This document shows, piece after piece, positions 8,028-13,730 of a DNA stretch of 13,730 bases (position 1 is its first letter; every line of letters starts with the position of its first letter). The DNA is from Bacillota bacterium. Its GTDB lineage: Bacteria; Bacillota; Clostridia; Lutisporales; Lutisporaceae. Location of the stretch: the NCBI GenBank assembly GCA_023405875.1, contig JAEXXN010000584.1:1-13730 (forward strand), in the 5' to 3' direction. The position numbers and the translations under genes are program-made. A model generated the notes under the pieces. It was not told the DNA's origin. It searched no databases and saw only the letters and a program-made list of their open reading frames with translations.

Positions 8028-9551
8028 TTAAACCAAACTGCATTCAACCGTGTTCTTTTGAGTATCAATGGCACAGGCCAGGAGGCGTTCCTGTGTGGCA
8101 TCATTCCTGTCAAATTCCCCGGTTATCCTTCCGCCTCTCATGACATAGGTCCTGTCACAGACGCCAAGTATCTCAGGCATCTCAGAGGACATCATTATAA
8201 TAGCAAGCCCTTGCCGGGCCAATTTATCCAATATCGCATAAATCTCACTCTTCGCCCCTACATCTATACCGCGGGTCGGTTCATCAACAATAAGGACCTT
8301 GATATCCTTCTTCAGCAGCCAGCGGGCTACTATCACCTTTTGCTGGTTACCGCCGCTCAGATTGGCTATAAGCTGATCAAGTCCGGGGGTCTTTATCCGG
8401 AGATCCTTTATCATTCCTTCAACCCTGTCCTTCTCATAGTCATTCATCAGTGAGAAGCCTTTTCTGAATTGCCCCAGGGTAGATATGGTCATATTCTTTT
8501 TTACGCAAAGGTTTGCAAGTATGCCTTCATCCTTGCGGTTTTCCGGTATCATTCCTATTCCCCTGCGGACCGCTTCATGGGTAGACCTGAATTCGGCTGC
8601 AGCCCCATTGATCCGTATTGTCCCCCCAAGCTTCTCGTCAACGCCGAATAAAGCTCTCGCAAGCTCTGTGCGGCCCGAGCCCATGAGCCCCGAGAAGCCT
8701 ACTATTTCTCCACTCCTTACATGGAAGGTTATATCCTTGACGTACTCGGTGGTCAGCCCCTCAACCTCCAGCAGCTTGGCCCCCAATTCCGTCTGGGTCT
8801 TGGGATACATGTCCGATAGCTTTCTGCCTACCATCATGGAAATCAGCTTATCCGGATCCAGCGCCTCTGTCTTTTCAGTTCCGACATATTCTCCGTCCCT
8901 GAATACCGTCACACGGTCCGCTATTTCAAATATCTCCTCCAGCTTGTGAGAAACGTACAAAATGCCTACTCCGCTCTCCCTGAGCCTGCGTATGACTTCA
9001 TAAAGATTGGTTATCTCCTTTGGGCTCAAAGCAGAGGTAGGTTCATCCATTATTATCACCCTTGGCTCCTTTGAAAGGGATTTGGCTATCTCCACCATCT
9101 GCTGCTGGGCAATGCTGAGGTAGCCTACCTTCATACGGGGGTTTATATCAAGTCCTATACGTGCAAGATACTTCTCCGTATCCTTATAAAGCTTCTCCCA
9201 TCTTACCCTTCCCAGGGAATCAACAGGAAGGCAGCCGAAAAATATGTTTTCCGCAACAGAAAGGTTATTTGCAAGGTTCAGCTCCTGGTAAACCACAGTA
9301 ACGCCCTTATCTATGGCATCGGCTGTATTCCTTACGGAAACCGGCCTGCCATCCATGAGGTATTCCCCTTCATCCGGCATATAAGCTCCCGATATGATCT
9401 TTATAAGCGTCGATTTACCGGCGCCATTTTCACCCATCAGCGCGTGCACTTCCCCTGCCTTGATATCCAGTGATACGCCCTTCAGTGCATAAACACCCGG
9501 GAAGCGCTTATGTATATCCTTCAGCTCGATTACCGGCTTTAAAACTTCCAT
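8028..9551 (-). CDS. Sugar ABC transporter ATP-binding protein (RbsA/MglA type)
   Basis: A fused two-domain ATPase of about 507 residues, the usual length for carbohydrate uptake transporter class 2. First domain: Walker A GENGAGKST (40-48), signature LSIAQQQ (145-151), Walker B IIMDEP (166-171), H-loop His202. Second domain: degenerate Walker A SGLMGSGRT (287-295), signature LSGGNQQ (398-404), Walker B VLIVDEP (419-425) and Ser in place of the H-loop His. This asymmetry is normal in the RbsA family, where one site is weakly active. The start is uncertain: the frame opens at GTG 9563, but GAGAGG ends only 2 bases from it. TTG at 9554 and ATG at 9551 are better spaced, and ATG gives the usual RbsA-like N-terminus. 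It powers the permease encoded just upstream. An 84-bp gap separates it from the activase gene. Confidence 0.93.
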   Translation of the reverse strand: MEVLKPVIELKDIHKRFPGVYALKGVSLDIKAGEVHALMGENGAGKSTLIKIISGAYMPDEGEYLMDGRPVSVRNTADAIDKGVTVVYQELNLANNLSVAENIFFGCLPVDSLGRVRWEKLYKDTEKYLARIGLDINPRMKVGYLSIAQQQMVEIAKSLSKEPRVIIMDEPTSALSPKEITNLYEVIRRLRESGVGILYVSHKLEEIFEIADRVTVFRDGEYVGTEKTEALDPDKLISMMVGRKLSDMYPKTQTELGAKLLEVEGLTTEYVKDITFHVRSGEIVGFSGLMGSGRTELARALFGVDEKLGGTIRINGAAAEFRSTHEAVRRGIGMIPENRKDEGILANLCVKKNMTISTLGQFRKGFSLMNDYEKDRVEGMIKDLRIKTPGLDQLIANLSGGNQQKVIVARWLLKKDIKVLIVDEPTRGIDVGAKSEIYAILDKLARQGLAIIMMSSEMPEILGVCDRTYVMRGGRITGEFDRNDATQERLLACAIDTQKNTVECSLV

Positions 9552-9588
9552 CAAACTATTCACATCCTCTCAATTGGCCAATCCGCAG

Positions 9589-10575
9589 CTACTGGCTCTT
9601 CGCTCTGAGAAGCTTTTTGGCAAGGCCTCTCCTTCTGCGTTCATCGATATATACAGCCAGGATAATAACAGCGCCTCTGACAATATCATGGTAGAAGGAG
9701 GATACATCAAGAAGAATAAGTCCATTCTGCAATACGCTCAGAATAAGTATGCCTATTATAGCCCCGAAAAGGGTCCCCTTTCCCCCTGTAAGGCTTACAC
9801 CCCCGAGGATGACTGCCGCTATGACCTGGAATTCCCATGAAAGCCCTGCACTAGGCTGTCCGGAGCTCATCCTTGATGCGATTATGAAGCCTGTCAAAGC
9901 AGCAAGTATGCCGACGCATATAAAAGTAAGCATCTTTATCCTGTTTACGGGGATACCGGCAAGCCTGGCCGCATTTGTATTTCCTCCCACAGCATATACA
10001 TATCTTCCCAGGCCTGTATTGTTAAGAATATATGAAAATATTGCAAACAGGACTGCTGCAATAATCAAAGGCTTTGGAAACGGCCCCCAGTAGCCTGCCC
10101 CAAATTCGGAAAAATCAGCCATAACTGCCGAAATGGAACGGGCCTGTGTTGTTACCATTGCGATACCTCTAAGAACAGCCATTGTACCTAAGGTAGCGAT
10201 AAGGGAGTTGATATTTCCATACACAACCAGGGCACCGTTAAACAAACCGACAACAGCGCCTGTAACAAGCACTGCCAGCATCGCAATGAAAAAGCTTCCG
10301 GTGGCGTTGAGTACCGCAACTCCTGCGACACCTACCACAGCGATCAATGATCCGACACTCAGGTCCACTTCTCCGACTAAAATTACCAGCACCATCCCTA
10401 TACCGGTAATGGCCGTCAAGGATGCCGCCCGCAGTATATTCATCAGATTATCAACAGTAAAGAACATAGGCGTCAGAACTGATAAAACTATGCATATCAC
10501 AATCAGTGAAAGCAGTAACGGCAGTTGCTCCATATGGGTCAAAGCCTTAAGCCTGCCCTTTATGGTCTCGTACAT
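9589..10575 (-). CDS. Sugar ABC transporter permease (RbsC type)
   Basis: A 328-residue polytopic membrane protein of the RbsC/BPD_transp_2 family that forms the transport channel as a dimer. Hydrophobic segments run through nearly the whole chain, starting with LLLSLIVICIVLSVL near residue 20. The family motif GEVDLSVGS is at 68-76, followed by GLFNGALVV, GRYVYAVGGN and the loop GGVSLTGGKGT that contacts the ATPase. The C-terminus is basic (DERRRR), as usual. The frame is open up to 10638, but the extra 21 residues are hydrophilic and unlike the family, and a strong GAAGGAGGG site lies 9 bases before the ATG at 10575, so that start is chosen. About 37 bases separate it from the ATPase ATG. 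The solute cannot be read from the permease. Confidence 0.93.
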   Translation of the reverse strand: MYETIKGRLKALTHMEQLPLLLSLIVICIVLSVLTPMFFTVDNLMNILRAASLTAITGIGMVLVILVGEVDLSVGSLIAVVGVAGVAVLNATGSFFIAMLAVLVTGAVVGLFNGALVVYGNINSLIATLGTMAVLRGIAMVTTQARSISAVMADFSEFGAGYWGPFPKPLIIAAVLFAIFSYILNNTGLGRYVYAVGGNTNAARLAGIPVNRIKMLTFICVGILAALTGFIIASRMSSGQPSAGLSWEFQVIAAVILGGVSLTGGKGTLFGAIIGILILSVLQNGLILLDVSSFYHDIVRGAVIILAVYIDERRRRGLAKKLLRAKSQ

Positions 10576-10601
10576 TATATATAGCCCTCCTTCGCTAAAG
10601 C

Positions 10602-10639
10602 TTTGCCGGGAGCACAATGGATGTGCATATCCCGGCAAA
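10602..10639 (-). other. Perfect 10-bp stem-loop just before the permease ribosome site
   Basis: TTTGCCGGGA (10602-10611) and TCCCGGCAAA (10630-10639) pair perfectly, with an inner GCAC/GTGC extension (10612-10615 with 10623-10626). On the transcribed strand it ends about 12 bases before the permease Shine-Dalgarno site. No U-tract follows. It is the third of three hairpins in this 198-bp spacer. Confidence 0.6.
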
Positions 10640-10667
10640 TATCAGCGTCAAGTTATAAATCTTCTCT

Positions 10668-10710
10668 GGTGCCTCGTAACGTATATCCCTTCTGGGGCGG
10701 GCGAGGCACC
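10668..10710 (-). other. Perfect 9-bp stem-loop in the binding-protein/permease spacer
   Basis: GGTGCCTCG (10668-10676) and CGAGGCACC (10702-10710) pair perfectly around a 25-base loop. The transcribed-strand loop contains CGTTAC, which could pair instead with GTAACG of the neighbouring hairpin, so the two structures may compete. No U-tract is present. Confidence 0.55.
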
Positions 10711-10726
10711 AAACAGTGGAAGTAGC

Positions 10727-10770
10727 TTTGTAACGCTTTAAATCAAGCTATAAAATTGAGGCGTTACAAA
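10727..10770 (-). other. Perfect 10-bp stem-loop directly after the binding-protein stop
   Basis: TTTGTAACGC (10727-10736) and GCGTTACAAA (10761-10770) form a perfect stem with a 24-base loop, 3 bases past the end of the binding-protein gene. Known sugar operons (e.g. malE-malF) use such hairpins to protect the binding-protein mRNA and lower downstream expression; that role is inferred here. Confidence 0.6.
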
Positions 10771-10773
10771 CTA

Positions 10774-11814
10774 CTAATTATTCATCAGCTTTCTTACCGC
10801 TTCAAAATCAAGCTTGTAGCTGTCTCCATCCTTCTTATAATACTGGTCGAATATATCCTTTGTCATTGCAACAGTCGGAGTCTCATACTGAGCGGGAAGC
10901 GCCTCACCATTTCCTAACTTTTCTGCTGCTATTATAAGTCCTACTCCTACAAAGTTCGGGAACATTGCACAGGCTGCCTTGTAAGGGCCGTCTGAAAGCA
11001 GCGCTTCCTGTCCTACCTTGCCTTCAAATCCAAAACCAATAGCAACCAGCTTGCTCTCGTCCATTTTTGCCGCCTTATAGGCTGCCATGCCGCCTGTTGT
11101 CGAGTCGTCATTTATACCGAAAATACAGTTTACATCCTTGTGAGCTGTCAATGCGTCGGTTGATACTGCAAGCGCCTGTTCCTTGTTGCCCTTTCCATCC
11201 ACCTCCTGCACTATCTCATACTCTATACCGGATTCAGCCAGGGCTTCCTTGAAGCCTTCAGCCCTCTGGCGGCAGTCTTCATATGCAGGGAGTCCCACGA
11301 TCAGAACCTTTGGAACGATATTATTGGCCTTTGCATAGTCGGCATACCATTTTCCGACATTCTTGGCCCCTTGCTTGTTGCTGATGCCGACAAAGGTATC
11401 TGCACCTTCAACTACGTTGGATTCTGTTATGACCTTGATTCCTGCAGCCTTTGCCTTCTTTATGACCGGAGCAAGAGCATTGGGATCAATAGGAGTGATG
11501 ATCAGAACATCCACACCCTGGGATATGTAGTTTTCACAGGCATTGATCTGAGTATTGACATCCTGATTTGAATCTGCGACAGAGAAATCTATTCCGACTC
11601 TCTGGGCTTCTTCTTTTGCACCGTTTATGATATTCTGATACCATTCATGAGCCATCTGGTTGCAGACATAACCGACCTTCAGCTTTTCAGGAGCACCGGG
11701 CTCGGCAGGCTTTGGCGTATCGGCCGCCTTTGGTGCTGCGCAGCCTGCCATAGCAATGGAAAGCACAAATACCAGGCATAATGCGAGAGCTAAGGATCTC
11801 CAGGTCTTTTTCAT
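10774..11814 (-). CDS. Sugar-binding lipoprotein of the ABC transporter (RbsB-like, PF13407 type)
   Basis: A 346-residue lipoprotein that captures the solute outside the membrane. A signal peptide ends in a lipobox AMAGC with lipidated Cys25, followed by a Pro/Ala-rich linker (26-43). The mature chain is a two-lobed type I periplasmic-binding fold: VGYVCNQMAHEWY (48-59), IITPIDPNAL (105-114), VITESN (128-133), RQRAEGF (182-188), GINDDS (233-238), IGFGFEG (259-265). Against RbsB as I remember it, the arginine (R182) and Asn-Asp (N235, D236) are kept. The sugar-binding Asp-Arg pair is Ser-Asn (132-133), and the later Phe-Asp is Phe-Gly (261-262). The ligand is therefore probably not ribose or another canonical pyranose. 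GGGGGA lies 7 bases before the ATG. It is the first gene of the operon, behind a strong promoter. Confidence 0.92.
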   Translation of the reverse strand: MKKTWRSLALALCLVFVLSIAMAGCAAPKAADTPKPAEPGAPEKLKVGYVCNQMAHEWYQNIINGAKEEAQRVGIDFSVADSNQDVNTQINACENYISQGVDVLIITPIDPNALAPVIKKAKAAGIKVITESNVVEGADTFVGISNKQGAKNVGKWYADYAKANNIVPKVLIVGLPAYEDCRQRAEGFKEALAESGIEYEIVQEVDGKGNKEQALAVSTDALTAHKDVNCIFGINDDSTTGGMAAYKAAKMDESKLVAIGFGFEGKVGQEALLSDGPYKAACAMFPNFVGVGLIIAAEKLGNGEALPAQYETPTVAMTKDIFDQYYKKDGDSYKLDFEAVRKLMNN

Positions 11815-11999
11815 TAAACTTCCCCCTTTAATAATGATTGTTATTGGTCTTATCTTAAACAGTTTGCAGGCATTTGACTCAAAAAATGCATCCCCGCATC
11901 CTTTTGATCAAAGCTCTGCATTCCGCATATAAGAACAAGGGCATGAACCAGAACTTCATATGCAATTTCCCGCCAATTACTTTCTAACAATTTGTTAGT
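11815..11999 (-). promoter_or_regulatory. Long (about 180-nt) 5' leader of the transporter-GRE operon
   Basis: This lies between the predicted transcription start near 11997 and the binding-protein ATG. It holds the palindrome TTTGATCAAA (11903-11912). On the transcribed strand an AATGCA...TGCATT stem is possible with its 3' arm running into a T-run, a weak attenuator-like arrangement. No known riboswitch class is recognised. The ribosome site is at its 3' end. Confidence 0.35.
11984..11998. promoter_or_regulatory. Probable operator of the transporter-GRE operon
   Basis: A perfect 7-1-7 palindrome, CTAACAATTTGTTAG. It begins 5 bases downstream of the operon's -10 box and so covers the expected transcription start, the classic position for repression. 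ROK repressors such as XylR bind comparable AT-rich palindromes with TTAG/CTAA ends. The adjacent divergent ROK gene is the likely binder. A single half-site, TTGTTAG, recurs at 12165-12171, just upstream of the regulator's own promoter. Confidence 0.7.
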
Positions 12000-12003
12000 T
12001 ATT

Positions 12004-12032
12004 ATTATACAACATTTCCTAATGCCATGCAA
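12004..12032 (-). promoter_or_regulatory. Sigma-A promoter of the transporter-GRE operon
   Basis: On the reverse strand: TTGCAT (12032-12027), a 17-base spacer, and a perfect TATAAT (12009-12004). Transcription should start near 11997 and run leftward through the binding protein, permease, ATPase, activase and GRE. This is the best promoter match in the window. Confidence 0.8.
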
Positions 12033-12180
12033 TAGTCATATAAAGTAAAATTCCCGCTTCTCAAAATTGCTATGAAACGTGATTATACAACGTTCTATAG
12101 CCGTATCTCCACATAATGCCGTATATTGTTCAAGTATTCCTTAGATATTATAGTTTTTTACATATTGTTAGTAATTAAGC

Positions 12181-12209
12181 TTTTCATCTTCAGGCAAATA
12201 GTATATAAT
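12181..12209 (+). promoter_or_regulatory. Probable promoter of the ROK regulator gene
   Basis: TTTTCA (12181-12186), a 17-base spacer and a perfect TATAAT (12204-12209), giving a leader of about 37 bases. The operator half-site TTGTTAG lies 9 bases upstream of the -35 box, which allows weak autoregulation. Confidence 0.6.
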
Positions 12210-12252
12210 CATTAGTGAATAGAAAGATATATCAAGATATGGAGAATTTACT

Positions 12253-13491
12253 ATGAAGAGTAAAATGCCGATATTGAAAGGCTCTCACTCACTTATCAAG
12301 GATTTAAACAAGTATTCCATTTTAAATATCATAAGGGAATTCGGCCCTATATCCAGAACTGATATAGCCGATATGCTGGATGCCTCAATACCCACGGTAG
12401 TGCGGGCAGTTGATTTCCTGATAGCCGAGGACCTGGTCACCTTCTCCGGCAAAGGCTCCTCCAGCGGAGGCAGGCGTCCGCCTCTGCTCGAGATCAACCC
12501 CTCCGGAGCATATATTTTCGGCGCCCATATCGGCAGCAGCCTCGATATAGTTCTTTCAAACCTGAAGGCTGAAATCATAGACGATATATCCGTTCCTACA
12601 GAGCTGGTCGTTGATCCCGAAAGCACAATAAAGCAGATTGCGTCCAATGTCGCACTTATGATCGAGAAAAACGATATCCCCGCAGAAAAGGTTTACGGTG
12701 TGGGCATCGGAACACCGGGAGTGAACTTCAGGACCAATCCTCAAATAGAAACCTCCGCCTTCAAGGGCTGGGATAATACAAATATAAATGAGCTTACCGA
12801 AAAGTACATACCTTATAAAGCATTTCTGGGAAATATCGCTTATACCACAACTCTCCGGGAATACTGGTTCGGACATGCAAAGGGCTACTCGGATATTATC
12901 CATATCATGGTGGACCTCGGTATAAGCGGCGGCATAATACTGAACGGCAAGCCCTATAAGGGAATAAACGAAAAAGCGGGTGAGATCGGCCATATCTCAA
13001 TCCAGTATGACGGTCCCAGGTGCTATTGCGGCAACCAGGGCTGCATTGAAACCTATGCCTCAATACCCGCCATAATAAAAAGAGCACTGTCCCTGATTGA
13101 TGAGGGAGTCCCCTCCAGCCTGAAGGAGAAGCTTTCAGCCAGGGGCAGTATAAAATTTGAGGATATATGCCAGGCTGCAGACAGCGGAGATATACTTTCA
13201 CAAAAGGTGCTTCAGGAAGCGGGAAAAAAGCTCGGTGCAGTGATTGCCAACCTGGCCAACGTATTTGATCCCGAGCTGGTGGTTTTGTCCGGCAAGACTG
13301 TTAAAAAGAGCCAGCTGCTTTTTGATACCTGTTGTTCAGAGGCTTTGGAGCGTGTATTCTCCTACCGGGATATAAACAAGCATATAAAGATCGTCAAAGG
13401 CAACGGCAGCATCGCAAGCCCCTTGGGAAGCGTCGCCCTTGTTATGCAGGCCATCTTTGAGAATTCCGATGTAAACATTTCAACACAATAA
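12253..13491 (+). CDS. ROK-family transcriptional regulator
   Basis: A 412-residue regulator with the NagC/XylR layout. An N-terminal winged helix-turn-helix (about 18-65; GPISRTDIADML and SIPTVVRAVDFL) is followed by a linker GRRPPLLEINP and a ROK sugar-kinase-like domain. The ROK signature is present, with the zinc site H247, C257, C259 and C264 (GHIS...CYCGNQGC) and the sugar-contact EIGH. The segment that is normally NDAN, carrying the kinase's catalytic Asp, reads NIAY (194-197), so no kinase activity is expected. This is usual for regulators, but the loss of that sugar-contact Asp also hints at an unusual effector. GGAG sits 8 bases before the ATG. It is divergent from the transporter-GRE operon across a shared 438-bp region holding a perfect operator, so it is most likely that operon's repressor, relieved by the substrate or a product. 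Confidence 0.92.
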   Translation: MKSKMPILKGSHSLIKDLNKYSILNIIREFGPISRTDIADMLDASIPTVVRAVDFLIAEDLVTFSGKGSSSGGRRPPLLEINPSGAYIFGAHIGSSLDIVLSNLKAEIIDDISVPTELVVDPESTIKQIASNVALMIEKNDIPAEKVYGVGIGTPGVNFRTNPQIETSAFKGWDNTNINELTEKYIPYKAFLGNIAYTTTLREYWFGHAKGYSDIIHIMVDLGISGGIILNGKPYKGINEKAGEIGHISIQYDGPRCYCGNQGCIETYASIPAIIKRALSLIDEGVPSSLKEKLSARGSIKFEDICQAADSGDILSQKVLQEAGKKLGAVIANLANVFDPELVVLSGKTVKKSQLLFDTCCSEALERVFSYRDINKHIKIVKGNGSIASPLGSVALVMQAIFENSDVNISTQ

Positions 13492-13509
13492 TAAAAGCTT
13501 TTCGTTGCA

Positions 13510-13544
13510 ACAAAAAATAGGCGTGGTAAATGCCTATTTTTTGT
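13510..13544. terminator. Bidirectional intrinsic terminator
   Basis: A perfect 13-bp stem, ACAAAAAATAGGC (13510-13522) with GCCTATTTTTTGT (13532-13544), and a 9-base loop. A-rich and T-rich flanks make it work in both directions. It lies between the convergent ends of the ROK gene and the biotin-carrier gene and can serve both. Confidence 0.88.
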
Positions 13545-13565
13545 ATTTCTCTTGTACCTCTTCCG

Positions 13566-13730
13566 TCAGGCCAGCTCTATAAGCAACTGGCCTGCCTGTA
13601 TCTGCTGGCCTTCCTTCACATGTATCCGCTCAACCCTGCTGCCTTTGGGCGCAACAATATTGGTTTCCATTTTCATTGCTTCGACTATAATAAGGCTCTG
13701 CTTGTCACTTACGGTATCTCCCTCCTGGAC
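13566..13730 (-). CDS. Biotin carboxyl-carrier domain, C-terminal end (cut by window end)
   Basis: The reverse strand encodes the last 54 residues of a protein entering from beyond the right edge and ending at TGA (13568-13566). It contains the biotinylation motif EAMKME, where the Lys carries biotin, followed by the usual second half of the biotinyl fold: IVAPKGSRVERIHVKEG, then GQLLIEL. This is the C-terminus of a biotin-dependent carboxylase or decarboxylase. Pyruvate carboxylase, an oxaloacetate decarboxylase alpha-like subunit, or a separate carrier subunit (acyl-CoA type) all fit, and the visible part does not decide. It ends 21 bases from the shared terminator. The domain call is firm; the enzyme identity is open. 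Confidence 0.88.
   Translation of the reverse strand, partial: VQEGDTVSDKQSLIIVEAMKMETNIVAPKGSRVERIHVKEGQQIQAGQLLIELA

Noticed and set aside
10576..10638. N-terminal extension of the permease to an upstream start
   Set aside because: It would place the GAAGGAGGG ribosome site and a perfect hairpin inside the coding region, and the added residues are unlike the family.
12082..12087. Second reverse-strand TATAAT as an extra operon promoter
   Set aside because: No acceptable -35 at 16-18 bases; the promoter at 12004-12032 is far better.
12072..12094. Possible CcpA cre site or AACGT/ACGTT operator
   Set aside because: It does not fit the cre consensus spacing, and the inverted match is only 5 bp.
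1..13730. CRISPR array, tRNA, rRNA, transposase or phage genes
   Set aside because: No regularly spaced direct repeats, clover-leaf sequence, rRNA-like stretch or recombinase motif was seen on either strand.

Overview
The window looks like chromosomal DNA from an anaerobic Clostridia-type Firmicute. The evidence is purine-rich Shine-Dalgarno sites (GGAGG or GGGGG) before nearly every gene, frequent ATA and AGG codons, sigma-A-like promoters with perfect TATAAT boxes, and an oxygen-sensitive glycyl radical enzyme (GRE) with its activase. The species cannot be fixed from the sequence alone.

Left part (1-4832). The window opens inside a minus-strand gene for an exported protein (N-terminal 344 residues, TTG start at 1033). 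A 161-bp fold-back element (1073-1233) and a promoter region follow. Next come two plus-strand genes: a RocB-type M20 metallohydrolase (1487-3139) and an RlmI-type 23S rRNA cytosine methyltransferase (3260-4429). The gene-free stretch 4430-4832 is almost filled by a second, unrelated fold-back element of about 336 bp.

Core (4833-12252, minus strand). One probable operon reads: sugar-binding lipoprotein, RbsC-like permease, RbsA-like ATPase, GRE activase, GRE. A clear promoter (TTGCAT-N17-TATAAT) lies before the binding protein, and a perfect palindrome, CTAACAATTTGTTAG, sits over the expected transcription start. The divergent ROK-family regulator (12253-13491) is the obvious candidate to bind it. 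Three successive perfect hairpins separate the binding-protein gene from the permease gene.

Reading of the system. The operon carries uptake genes for a small, probably sugar-like solute and only two enzymes, a GRE and its activase. No kinase, isomerase or aldolase is encoded. The GRE has one active-site cysteine in a GCNW context. It lacks both the CC pair of pyruvate formate-lyase and the GCxE motif of the known GRE dehydratases and lyases. The binding protein and the regulator also lack several canonical sugar-contact residues. The best guess is an uncharacterised radical-based catabolic step on an imported sugar, sugar derivative or polyol. The substrate is unknown.

Right edge (13492-13730). 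A strong bidirectional terminator (13510-13544) separates the regulator from the convergent C-terminal end of a biotin-carrier protein (EAMKME biotinylation motif), which is cut by the window edge.
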